A stretch of DNA of 58,913 nucleotides from Paractinoplanes deccanensis. Its GTDB lineage: Bacteria > Actinomycetota > Actinomycetes > Mycobacteriales > Micromonosporaceae. Shown piece by piece: positions 8,988-16,814 of the stretch. Each line of letters opens with the position of its first letter. Position 1 is the first letter of the stretch. Location of the stretch: the NCBI RefSeq assembly GCF_016862115.1, contig NZ_BOMI01000073.1:1-58913 (forward strand), in the 5' to 3' direction. The notes under the pieces were generated by a model. The model had not been told where the DNA came from. It was given only the letters and a program-made list of their open reading frames with translations, and did no database searches. The position numbers and the translations under genes were made by a program.

Positions 8988-11192
8988 TCAGCGATACCAC
9001 ACACGGGTCGCCGTGGTGGCGACGTTGCCGAGCCGGTCGTACGCGCGTACCTGGATCTTGAGGGTCTTGCTCTGGTTCCTGGTGTTGAGGCTCAGAACGT
9101 ATGCGCTGGTGGTGTCCCTGGCGACAACCTTGCCGTTGACGATGAGCTCTACCCGGGCGATGCCACTGGTGTCGGCGGCCTTGACGTAGACCTTGACGAT
9201 GCCCTTCACCTTCGCCCTGTTCGCCGGGGCCTTGGTGACTGCCACGGACGGGGGCCTGTTGTCGGCGACGACCGTGCGCGCCGGAAGCGTCCGGTACAGG
9301 CCCCAGCGGTCTGTCACCCGCCACACGAGAGCGACGTTTCCGCTGAACGTGCCGGTCTTCACCGCCAGCGCGTAGGGCGCGGCCGTGTCGGCGCCCACGC
9401 GCTTGCCGTTGGCCCACAGCTCCGCCTTGGCGACCCCGCTGACGTCGGTGACACCGGCCAGCGTGCTGGTGAACGTGCCCCGCACCTTCGTACCGGCGGC
9501 CGGCCCGACCACCCCACCGGCCGGCGGAGCGTTGTCGGCGAGCACGGTATGCGTCAGGTAGGTCGGGTTTCCCGCCTTGTCAACGGCGAGAAGGAAGAGC
9601 GTCATGGAGGGGTCCAGCGGGACGGTGCCCCGCCAGAGGTTCGTTCCCGCCACCCTGGACAGGTAGCTGACCGTGTTGTTGGCCTGGTAGACCGAGTAGA
9701 CGTAGTCGATGTCGGTGTCCGGCATCGCGACTGTCGCGGTGACCGTGTGACCGTGCACCGCTTCGGTCGGCTTCGGGGACACCAGGGTCATCGTGGGCTT
9801 GACGGTGTCGGCCCGCACGGTGACGGTGACCGGATCGGGGTTGCCGGCATAGTCGTACGCGATGACCGTGACGGGCAGCGGGCCGTTGAACCCCGCGGGC
9901 GGGCGGATCTGGACCTGGCTGCCGGAGAGGCGGGCCGAGGTGACGACGGTCCCGCCGATGACGTAGTCGATGCGCTGCACGCCGTGGTCGTCGGTGGCCT
10001 CGGCGATGGCCGGCACGCCGTTGGCGGGCACCAGCTCGTTCTCGGTCAACCCCGGCTTGACCAGCTTGGGTTTCGTCGTGTCGGTGCCACCGAAGCCGTA
10101 GACCACCTGCGCCGCGTTGAGGACACGCGGCTGGAACGCGTAGGTGCCGGTCGAGGGAAACGGCGCCGCCCCGCGGATGGCGGTCCACACCTCTTCGGGG
10201 GTGGCAGTGGGCTTCATCGAGAAGGCGAGCGCGGCGACACCCGACGCGGTCGCGGTGGCTCCGGAAGCACCGACGAGATAGGCGAGCTTGCCGTCCGGTC
10301 CCAGGGCGGCGCCCGTGTAGGCGCTCGCGTCGGCCCACTGGTCGCGCAAGGTGTTCTTCAGCGTTCCCGACTGGTTGACCGCGAGGACGGAGTCGTACGC
10401 AGCCGGATACCGCCGCGCTGTCGAGTTGACGTTGCCGGCCGAGGCGACGACCAGGGAGCCCGCGGCGGCTGCGTGGTCGACGGCGTCCTTCAGCAGCCGG
10501 CTCGGCGTGGCGGTGCTCAGCGACACGTTGATGACCTGCGCGTCGTGGTCGGCGGCCCAGGCGATGCCGGCGGCGACGTCGGCCGTGGTCCCTTGCCGGC
10601 CGGCCATCACGCGTACCGGCATGATCGCGCACTGCGGGCAGACGCCGGCCGTGCCGACGCCGTTGTCCGGAGCGGCGCCGATGAGACCGGCCACGAGGGT
10701 GCCGTGTCCGTCGGCATCCGTGACGTCCGTGTCCCCGTCGACGACGTCGTAGCCGGGCACCAGGCGACCGGCGCCCAGATCGTCGGTCGGGCTCACCCCG
10801 GTGTCCACGACGGCGACCTTGACGCTTGGCGCGCCGGTGGTCCACGTCCACGCCTCGGGGACCTGAAGCACCCGCCAGGAGCTCGGCTTCACCTCGCCGT
10901 CCGCGCCCACGACAGCGCCGCGCTCGGCGTATCGCACACCGGCGGCGGACGCGAGCGCGGCGAGGGCCGTGTCGGCCTGGTCGGCGACCACGTCGATGGC
11001 GACCGCGGGCAAGCCGGTGACCTGGTGGTGGCTCACCACCAGGTCGCCGAGGGGGTCGAGGACAGTGAAGGGGTCGGCGCCTTCGGCGAGCCCGACGTCA
11101 AGCCGCACGGTGTCGCTCGCGGCCACGGCGGGACGGGCCGGACCGGCCGTCAGGAGACCGGCACACAGAAGGGCAGAGACGGCGACACGCAT
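8988..11192 (-). CDS. Secreted S8 (subtilisin-like) serine peptidase with C-terminal Ig-like domains
   Basis: Encodes about 734 residues from the ATG at 11192, which gives a compact signal peptide ending near PAVAA. An in-frame ATG at 11225 is possible but leaves a long n-region. A propeptide-like region precedes the S8 domain, with Asp in VVDTGVS, His in DGHGTL, and the oxyanion Asn in SAGN. The Ser motif reads GASGATA rather than GTSxAxP, so the Ser and first Gly are kept while the Pro is replaced. The C-terminal half contains about three Ig-like modules, each opening with a D-N-x-P-P-type pattern. It probably acts outside the cell on proteins or peptides. It is tail to tail with the mycosin but has no membrane anchor, so it is not a second mycosin. 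Confidence 0.85.
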   Translation of the reverse strand: MRVAVSALLCAGLLTAGPARPAVAASDTVRLDVGLAEGADPFTVLDPLGDLVVSHHQVTGLPAVAIDVVADQADTALAALASAAGVRYAERGAVVGADGEVKPSSWRVLQVPEAWTWTTGAPSVKVAVVDTGVSPTDDLGAGRLVPGYDVVDGDTDVTDADGHGTLVAGLIGAAPDNGVGTAGVCPQCAIMPVRVMAGRQGTTADVAAGIAWAADHDAQVINVSLSTATPSRLLKDAVDHAAAAGSLVVASAGNVNSTARRYPAAYDSVLAVNQSGTLKNTLRDQWADASAYTGAALGPDGKLAYLVGASGATATASGVAALAFSMKPTATPEEVWTAIRGAAPFPSTGTYAFQPRVLNAAQVVYGFGGTDTTKPKLVKPGLTENELVPANGVPAIAEATDDHGVQRIDYVIGGTVVTSARLSGSQVQIRPPAGFNGPLPVTVIAYDYAGNPDPVTVTVRADTVKPTMTLVSPKPTEAVHGHTVTATVAMPDTDIDYVYSVYQANNTVSYLSRVAGTNLWRGTVPLDPSMTLFLLAVDKAGNPTYLTHTVLADNAPPAGGVVGPAAGTKVRGTFTSTLAGVTDVSGVAKAELWANGKRVGADTAAPYALAVKTGTFSGNVALVWRVTDRWGLYRTLPARTVVADNRPPSVAVTKAPANRAKVKGIVKVYVKAADTSGIARVELIVNGKVVARDTTSAYVLSLNTRNQSKTLKIQVRAYDRLGNVATTATRVWYR

Positions 11193-11278
11193 ACCCGCCC
11201 CACCGAAGATCGACACCGTTCGCATGAAACGGCACCGTATCGACGCGAGGAAATCCCGTCAAGATCCTTTTAGGAAGG

Positions 11279-12457
11279 CTACGCGCAGTCGCCGGTCTTG
11301 ACGCCTCGGGTGCGGGTGACGCCGGCCTGGGCCACCGGGGCCGCCTCGGCCGCGGTCAGGGCGAAGCCCGTGTTCTTGTCGTCGGCGGCGGCCGCGAAGA
11401 TGACGCCGATGACCTGGCCGGTGGGGCTGATCAGGGGGCCGCCGGAGTTGCCGCTGCGCACCAGGGAGCGGATGGTGTAGATCTCGCGGGTGACGTCCTG
11501 CGCCTCGTAGATGTCGGGGCCCGTGATGTCGCCGACGTCGCGGACGCGGGCCGACTGGGCGTCGTACGGGCCGTCCTGGGGGTAGCCGAGCACGATCGCG
11601 CTCGCGCCCGTCGCCGCCTGCTTCTTGACGAAGGGCATCACCGGCGCGGTCAGGCCGGGCACGTAGAGCACCGCCAGGTCGCGCTTCGGGTCGTAGACCA
11701 CCACCGTCGCGTCTTCGCGGCGGCCGTTGACCTCCACCGACACGTCCCGGGTGCCGGCCACCACGTGGGCGTTCGTCATCACGCGCTCGTTGGAGTAGAC
11801 GAAGCCGGAGCCTTCGATGCGCCGGGAGCAGCTCGGCGCGGTGCCCAGCACCTTGATGACCGAGCGCTTGCTCTTTTGCACGACGGTCGAGTTCTTCAGC
11901 GCCGGGTCGGGCGCCGCCACCTGCCTCGCCTGGGTGCGGGCGAGGCCGCCGAAGACGTCGGGGAAGCCGTTGGTGTTCAGGGTCTCGCTCAGCGCCGACG
12001 ACAGGTTCTGCGCCTGTTCGGGCATCAGGTCGTTGACGCCGCGCAGGATCGCGCTGTTGCGGACCTCGCGGTTGAGCCCTTCGAACGGGGTGGTGCTCAG
12101 CGGCACGGCGAGCAGCCACGCCACCAGCAGCACCGAGAGCAGGGAGATCACCGCGCCGCCGGCGTCGTCGACGGCCTGGAGCGACTTGTTGGTGATGGCC
12201 TGGCGGACCCGGATGCCGACCCAGCCGGCCAGGGTGAGACCGAGCACCGCGAGCGCGAAGATGACGATCAGCGAGACGACGAGGCGGGCCCAGTCGTCGG
12301 TGAAGCGTTCGGCGAGCAGCGGGCCCAGCTGGAGGCCGATCAGCATGCCGCTGAAGAAGCCGCCGAGCGAGAGCGCGCCGATGACGAAACCCTGGCGGTA
12401 GCCGCTGATCGCGAAGATCAGCATCAGCACGATCAGGAGTACATCGACCACGGGCAC
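11279..12457 (-). CDS. marP: MarP-type membrane serine protease (CvpA-like TM domain plus trypsin-like domain)
   Basis: Encodes 392 residues. Four hydrophobic helices (about residues 3-125) form a CvpA-like membrane domain, followed by a chymotrypsin-fold protease with H231 (TNAHVV), D260 (RDLAVL) and S338 (GNSGGP). A Cys in TAPSC and one near the C-terminus (GDCA) match the regulatory disulfide described for the M. tuberculosis acid-resistance protease MarP (Rv3671c). The neighbouring nudix, thioredoxin-like, nth and crp genes repeat the order around Rv3671c, which strengthens the call. The start is GTG at 12457, 34 bp downstream of the nudix gene on the same strand, so it is probably the last gene of that operon. 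It likely protects envelope homeostasis under acid or oxidative stress. Confidence 0.92.
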   Translation of the reverse strand: MPVVDVLLIVLMLIFAISGYRQGFVIGALSLGGFFSGMLIGLQLGPLLAERFTDDWARLVVSLIVIFALAVLGLTLAGWVGIRVRQAITNKSLQAVDDAGGAVISLLSVLLVAWLLAVPLSTTPFEGLNREVRNSAILRGVNDLMPEQAQNLSSALSETLNTNGFPDVFGGLARTQARQVAAPDPALKNSTVVQKSKRSVIKVLGTAPSCSRRIEGSGFVYSNERVMTNAHVVAGTRDVSVEVNGRREDATVVVYDPKRDLAVLYVPGLTAPVMPFVKKQAATGASAIVLGYPQDGPYDAQSARVRDVGDITGPDIYEAQDVTREIYTIRSLVRSGNSGGPLISPTGQVIGVIFAAAADDKNTGFALTAAEAAPVAQAGVTRTRGVKTGDCA

Positions 12458-12491
12458 TCACTCAGGGTAGAGACGCCGGGCCACCGCCGGT

Positions 12492-13190
12492 TCACGGCAG
12501 AACCTCGTCCGGTCCGCCGGCCCGGGTGGCCGGCACGGGCGCCGCCGCGTCGGGCAGCTCGACGAGAGCTCCGGGCTCCCACGGTCTTGTCCAGCCACCC
12601 ATGTCGAGCACCGTCGAGATCACCCCTGCCGTGAAGCCCCAGACCAGCATCCCCCTGACCTGGAAGGCCGGGCCGACCCAGCCGCTGGGATGCCGCACCC
12701 GGATACGGTTCGCGGGGTCGACCAGTTCACTGATCGGCAGTCTCGCGACATGTGCCACCTCGGCGGGCTCGCGCGGGCACACCGGGTGGGGGTGCCGCCA
12801 CCAGGCCAGCACCGGGGTCACCACGAAGCCGCTGACCGGGATGTAGAGCTCGGGCAGCACGCCCAGCACCTCGGCGCTGGCAGGGTCGAGGCCGACCTCC
12901 TCGTGGGCCTCGCGCAGCGCTGTCGCGGCGGCGTCGGCGTCGTCGGGGTCGGTGCCGCCGCCGGGGAAGGCGGCCTGGCCGGCGTGGTTGCGCATGGTGG
13001 CGGCCCGCTGGAGCACCAGGAGGTCGGGACCGTCGGGCCCCTCGCCGAAGAGGATCAGGACCGCGCTGGGCCGGCCGACCCCTTTCGGGGCGCGCAGCGG
13101 CGTGAAGTCTTCGATGCGGGCGCCGGCGGCGCGGGTCAGCAGCGGCTCGAACCAGGACGGCAGGCCGGCGGGGCGCTCGAAGAGGGTCAC
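12492..13190 (-). CDS. Nudix hydrolase, CoA pyrophosphatase (NudL-like)
   Basis: Encodes 232 residues from a GTG (13188-13190) that overlaps the stop of the upstream gene by four bases (GTGA), indicating translational coupling. A CoA-nudix signature (LQRAATMRNHAGQ then FPGGG) precedes the nudix helix (ALREAHEEVGL). The glutamate in the first half of the nudix box is replaced by Asp, as in several CoA-ases. It probably hydrolyses CoA or oxidised CoA to phosphopantetheine and 3',5'-ADP. It corresponds in position to Rv3672c. The open frame extends far upstream, but that part is a shadow of the preceding gene. Confidence 0.9.
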   Translation of the reverse strand: MTLFERPAGLPSWFEPLLTRAAGARIEDFTPLRAPKGVGRPSAVLILFGEGPDGPDLLVLQRAATMRNHAGQAAFPGGGTDPDDADAAATALREAHEEVGLDPASAEVLGVLPELYIPVSGFVVTPVLAWWRHPHPVCPREPAEVAHVARLPISELVDPANRIRVRHPSGWVGPAFQVRGMLVWGFTAGVISTVLDMGGWTRPWEPGALVELPDAAAPVPATRAGGPDEVLP

Positions 13191-13729
13191 AGGGTCACCT
13201 TTACGCCGAGGAGCTTGTCGACCTGCTCGGCCAGGGTGTCCGCGTCCAGGGGCAGATTGTGCACGGACGACTTGCCGTTCGCGTCGAGGAAGACGGTGGT
13301 CGGCAGGTTGATGCGATCGAGCTTGTGCAGCAACGCCTGGTCGGCGTCGAAGAGGGTCGGCATCGTGACGCCCTTCCCGGAGGCGAAATCGGCGCCGTTC
13401 TCGCGGGTGTCGCCGGTGTCGACGCCGATCACGGTGACCTTGCCCGAGTCGGACAGCTTCTGCATGACCGGCAGCTCGGCCCGGCACGGACCGCACCAGG
13501 ACGCCCACATGTTGATCACGGCGGGGCCCTTCAGCGACCGCAGCGAGACGGAGGCGTCACCGGTGAAGCAGGGCAGGCTCAGGTCGGGCAGATCGTTGGG
13601 CGCCGCGGCCCCGCCGAGTGAGGAGCAGCCGCCGAAGGGCGACGCGGAGGCGGAGTCGTCGCCGCAGGCGGCGGTGGCGGCCAGCAGCGGAACGACGAGG
13701 AGGGCCGCGAACAGGCGCGAGACTCTCAC
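13187..13729 (-). CDS. Thioredoxin-like lipoprotein (TlpA/ResA family)
   Basis: Encodes 180 residues. A lipoprotein signal with a Cys after ATAA (about residue 22) leads into a thioredoxin fold with the redox motif WCGPC. The cis-proline region reads LPTTVFLD. It is probably an extracytoplasmic disulfide reductase, and corresponds to Rv3673c. The GTG start (13727-13729) overlaps the stop of nth by four bases, and its own stop overlaps the nudix start, so three consecutive genes are translationally coupled. The redox substrate cannot be read from the sequence. Confidence 0.9.
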   Translation of the reverse strand: MRVSRLFAALLVVPLLAATAACGDDSASASPFGGCSSLGGAAAPNDLPDLSLPCFTGDASVSLRSLKGPAVINMWASWCGPCRAELPVMQKLSDSGKVTVIGVDTGDTRENGADFASGKGVTMPTLFDADQALLHKLDRINLPTTVFLDANGKSSVHNLPLDADTLAEQVDKLLGVKVTL

Positions 13730-14529
13730 GGGGCCTCCGGCGCGGTCACCGCGGCGGCCGGGACCAGGTCGGGGTCGACGCCCGCGGCGGCCGCCAGCTC
13801 GCGGGCGCGCGGGCCCTTGAGCAGCTTGGCCGCGGCGGCGGCCTCGGTGGGGCCGGTGCCGTAGGAGGGGCACATGGTGGCCAGCGTGCAGGCGCCGCAG
13901 GCCGGCTTGCGGGAGTGACAGACGCGACGGCCGTGGAAGATCACCCGGTGCGACAGCATCGTCCAGTCGCGCTTCTCGATGAGGTCGGCGACCAGGAACT
14001 CGATCTTGACGGGGTCGTCCTCGTCGACCCAGCCGAAGCGGTTGGTGAGCCGCCGGAAGTGGGTGTCGACAGTGATGCCCGGCACGCCGAACGCGTTGCC
14101 CAGGATCACGTTCGCCGTCTTGCGGCCGATGCCGGGCAGGGCGACCAACTGGTCGAGCTTGTCGGGCAAAACGCCGTCGTGCTTCTCGACGAGCGCGTTG
14201 CCCAGCTTGATCAGCGAGTCGGTCTTGGCCCGGAAGAAGCCCGTCGGGCGGAGCGTCTCCTCGAGCTCCGCCCGGTCGGCGGCCGCGTAGTCGGCGGCGG
14301 TGCGATAGCGCTTGAACAGGCCCGGCGTCACCTGGTTGACCCGCACGTCGGTGGTCTGGGCCGACAGGATGGTCGCCACCGCGAGCTCGAGCGGAGTGGT
14401 GAAGTCGAGCTCGCAGTGGGCGTCGGGATGGGTCTCGGCGAGGACCTTGGCCATCTTGCGGGCCCGCCTCTTGCGCCCGATGGGCGTCTCTCCCGCGAAC
14501 CGCTTGACCGACCGCACCACCGAAGTCAC
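13726..14529 (-). CDS. nth: Endonuclease III
   Basis: Encodes up to 267 residues, a bifunctional DNA glycosylase/AP lyase that removes oxidised pyrimidines. The helix-hairpin-helix LPGIGRKTA carries the catalytic Lys, VDTHF carries the catalytic Asp, and the C-terminal cysteines follow the C-x6-C-x2-C-x5-C iron-sulfur pattern. The GTG at 14529 lacks an obvious ribosome binding site and is some residues longer than most homologues, so the true start may be one of the nearby downstream GTG codons. It lies between the capA-like gene and the thioredoxin gene in one operon. Confidence 0.93.
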   Translation of the reverse strand: MTSVVRSVKRFAGETPIGRKRRARKMAKVLAETHPDAHCELDFTTPLELAVATILSAQTTDVRVNQVTPGLFKRYRTAADYAAADRAELEETLRPTGFFRAKTDSLIKLGNALVEKHDGVLPDKLDQLVALPGIGRKTANVILGNAFGVPGITVDTHFRRLTNRFGWVDEDDPVKIEFLVADLIEKRDWTMLSHRVIFHGRRVCHSRKPACGACTLATMCPSYGTGPTEAAAAAKLLKGPRARELAAAAGVDPDLVPAAAVTAPEAP

Positions 14530-14565
14530 CGCTAAAGAGTACGTCGCGGGTACGACATCCCCGTC

Positions 14566-15762
14566 TCACGCGGCGGGCTTGATCGCTCCGTCCGTGCCGA
14601 TCCGTGCCCCGGTCGACGGGAAGTCGGCCGTGCTCAGCTGGGCGACGAGCTTGCGTGACTGCTCGTTGGCGGAGTCGCGCGTCGGCAGGCCGCTGCCGTT
14701 CATGTACGTGGAGACGAACTTGCCACCCGCGTACGACCCGTCCTTGCCGAGCGTGACGTGCAGGATCCCGCCGTACTTCAGCACGCCGGTGCGGCTCAGC
14801 GTCTTGCCGCCGCCGGCGAAGTTGCCCAGGCTGTACGCGATGAGCTTGCCCTTGTAGAACTCCATGCCCCGCAGCACGTGCGGCCCGTGCCCGACGATCA
14901 GGTCGGCGCCCGCGTCGATCATCGCGTGGCTGAACTTGATCGGGTCGCCCCGGTTCTCGCCGAAGAACGTCTCGGTGCCCGGCTTCACGTGCTGCTCGTC
15001 GGCGCCCTCGGCGCCCATGTGCACCTGCACGACGACCAGGTCGGCCTGGGCCTTGGCCTTCTCGACCACGGAGCGCGCCTGGTCGAGGTCGATCAGGCTG
15101 TTCGCCCCCACGTACGACGAGAAGCCGGCGACCGCGACCTTGACGCCCTTGACGTCCACGACGGTGATCTCGTCGGTGTTGCCGGTCGCCTTGACGCCCA
15201 CCTCGGCCAGGGCCAGGCGCGTGTTGCGCGCGCCCTTGACGCCGAAGTCCTTCGAGTGGTTGTTGGCCGTGTTGACGAGGTCGAAGCCGCCGTCCTTGAG
15301 GTGCTGGGCGTACGACGGCGGTGACCGGAACGCGAAGCAGTTGCCCGACCCGGCGCCGCACTTGGAGGTGCCGGTGTCCTCGGTCAGCGGCTGCTCGAGG
15401 TTGCCCATCACGAGGTCGGAGGCGAGGCCCGCCTTGACCGAGTCGAAGAAGCCCTCGCCGTCGTTCGGCGGCAGCTTGCCCGGTGCGTTGCTCATCATGA
15501 TGTCGCCGGTCGCGGAGAGCGTGATCGTGCCGTCCGCGGAGACGGGAGCGGCCTCGGTCGGCCGTGCGGCCGCGGAAGTCGAGGAATCGGGGGCCGCGGC
15601 CGCGCCGGGCTGTTGCCATTCCGAGTCCGAGGAGCCCCGGTCGCGATTCGCGAATGCGACACTTCCGGCAGCTATACCGGCCAGCGCCGCCAGGACAATC
15701 GTGATTGTCAGGACAGGGCGGCCGAAAAGACCCTGCCTTCGATGCGGGGGGTGGGAATTCAT
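14566..15762 (-). CDS. CapA/PgsA-type metallophosphatase-fold protein, membrane anchored
   Basis: Encodes 398 residues from the ATG at 15762. An N-terminal basic stretch and one hydrophobic helix (about residues 14-40) suggest a signal anchor, followed by a Ser/Ala/Pro linker and the CapA fold (SATGDIMMS, MGNLEQPLT, TANNHSKD, GHGPHVLRGME). The family is named for poly-gamma-glutamate capsule proteins but many members have unknown function. No other capsule gene is nearby. It is the first gene of the minus operon leading through nth to marP, and is divergent from crp. The start is moderately certain, with AAGG about 15 bases upstream. Confidence 0.85.
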   Translation of the reverse strand: MNSHPPHRRQGLFGRPVLTITIVLAALAGIAAGSVAFANRDRGSSDSEWQQPGAAAAPDSSTSAAARPTEAAPVSADGTITLSATGDIMMSNAPGKLPPNDGEGFFDSVKAGLASDLVMGNLEQPLTEDTGTSKCGAGSGNCFAFRSPPSYAQHLKDGGFDLVNTANNHSKDFGVKGARNTRLALAEVGVKATGNTDEITVVDVKGVKVAVAGFSSYVGANSLIDLDQARSVVEKAKAQADLVVVQVHMGAEGADEQHVKPGTETFFGENRGDPIKFSHAMIDAGADLIVGHGPHVLRGMEFYKGKLIAYSLGNFAGGGKTLSRTGVLKYGGILHVTLGKDGSYAGGKFVSTYMNGSGLPTRDSANEQSRKLVAQLSTADFPSTGARIGTDGAIKPAA

Positions 15763-15922
15763 CGACCGCGACGATACCTTCGGGTTGCTACGCGGACGAC
15801 CCGTCGAATGGCTCGTCGTCGCCCACCTGAAGCGACGAATTGCACAGCCCGTCACGGTCGGAACGGTTACCCTGCGATATTCGGATCAAGGGGTGCCCGC
15901 CCGATTCCCGCCCGCGTGCGCC

Positions 15923-15928
15923 TAGACT
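15923..15928 (+). promoter_or_regulatory. Candidate -10 box of crp
   Basis: TAGACT lies 40 bases before the crp start in the 205-bp divergent gap between the capA-like gene and crp. No clear -35 and no recognisable Crp box (TGTGA-N6-TCACA) is visible beside it. Confidence 0.4.
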
Positions 15929-15967
15929 GATCGAGCGCAGGCGTTGCGCGTGTTCGGAGGTGCGACG

Positions 15968-16645
15968 ATGGATGAGGTACTGGCGCGCAGCGGAATCTTC
16001 CAGGGCGTGGACCCGGAGGCGGCCGAGGCGCTCGCCAAGGAGATGGACACGGTCGAAGTCCGTAAGGGCGACGTCCTGTTCAACGAGGGCGAGGCCGGTG
16101 ACAGCCTGTACATCGTGCTGTCCGGCAAGATCAAGCTGGGCCGCCGCGCCGCGGACGGCCGGCAGAACCTGGTCTCGATCATGGGGCCGTCCGACATGGT
16201 GGGCGAGCTCTCCCTGTTCGACCCCGGTCCCCGCACGGCGACCGCGACCGCGGTGACCGACGCCCGGCTGGCCCGGCTCAAGAAGACGTCGCTGCGCCCG
16301 TGGCTCAACAACCGCCCCGAGATCGCCGAGCAGCTGCTGCGCGTGCTGGCCCGGCGCCTGCGCCGCACCAACGACGCGCTGGCCGACCTGATCTTCACGG
16401 ACGTGCCGGGCCGGGTGGCGAAGAACCTGCTCCAGATGGCGGGCCGCTTCGGCACCCGCGACGGCGGTGTGCTGCGCGTCACGCACGACCTCACCCAGGA
16501 GGAGCTGGCCCAGCTGGTCGGCGCTTCGCGCGAGACGGTGAACAAGGCCCTGGCCGACTTCGCCTCCCGCGCGTGGCTGCGGCTCGACGGCAAGAGCGTG
16601 ATCATCCTGGACCCCGAGCGCCTGGCTCGGCGCGCGCGTGTCTGA
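15968..16645 (+). CDS. crp: Crp/Fnr-family transcriptional regulator (Crp)
   Basis: Encodes 225 residues, the same length class as M. tuberculosis Crp (Rv3676). An N-terminal cyclic-nucleotide-binding domain contains the phosphate-cassette-like segment GELSLFDPGPRTATA (about residues 80-94), followed by a dimer helix and a winged helix-turn-helix (LTQEELAQLVGASRETV). The ATG at 15968 has GGAGG seven bases upstream, and the longer in-frame start at 15944 is unlikely. A class III cyclase is encoded 4.4 kb away, offering a plausible but unproven source of cAMP. Targets cannot be read from this window. Confidence 0.95.
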   Translation: MDEVLARSGIFQGVDPEAAEALAKEMDTVEVRKGDVLFNEGEAGDSLYIVLSGKIKLGRRAADGRQNLVSIMGPSDMVGELSLFDPGPRTATATAVTDARLARLKKTSLRPWLNNRPEIAEQLLRVLARRLRRTNDALADLIFTDVPGRVAKNLLQMAGRFGTRDGGVLRVTHDLTQEELAQLVGASRETVNKALADFASRAWLRLDGKSVIILDPERLARRARV

Positions 16646-16665
16646 TCCCACCCTGTAACACCTGA

Positions 16666-16688
16666 AAAGGCGACAAAGCCGCGCCTTT
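16666..16688 (+). terminator. Weak terminator after crp
   Basis: A 7-bp stem (16666-16672 with 16682-16688) ends in a short T run 20 bases after the crp stop. It is small, so efficiency is doubtful. Confidence 0.45.
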
Positions 16689-16707
16689 CGCATCCGTGTC
16701 GCACCCG

Positions 16708-16736
16708 CTCGACCACTCGTTGTGGAGGTGGTCGAG
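16708..16736. repeat. Inverted repeat between crp and the carboxyltransferase-like gene
   Basis: Arms CTCGACCAC (16708-16716) and GTGGTCGAG (16728-16736) are perfect complements around an 11-base loop. It could be a second transcription stop or an operator for the downstream pair. Confidence 0.5.
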
Positions 16737-16772
16737 AGGCACCGGCGGATACGAGAGGGCGCGGCTTTGAAC

Positions 16773-16814
16773 ATGGCAGGGGGCGTTAAGCAGCGCATCG
16801 GGGTTCCCTCGTGA
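16773..16814 (+). CDS. Possible 13-codon upstream ORF coupled to the carboxyltransferase-like gene
   Basis: An ATG at 16773 opens a 13-codon frame whose TGA overlaps the GTG start of the next gene (GTGA at 16811-16814). The next gene has no good ribosome binding site of its own, so re-initiation from this mini-ORF is plausible. A GAGAGGG stretch lies about 13 bases before the ATG. Whether it is translated is unknown. Confidence 0.25.
   Translation: MAGGVKQRIGVPS

Noticed and set aside
15763..15967. Crp binding site controlling crp itself
   Set aside because: No TGTGA-N6-TCACA-like sequence is visible in the divergent gap.
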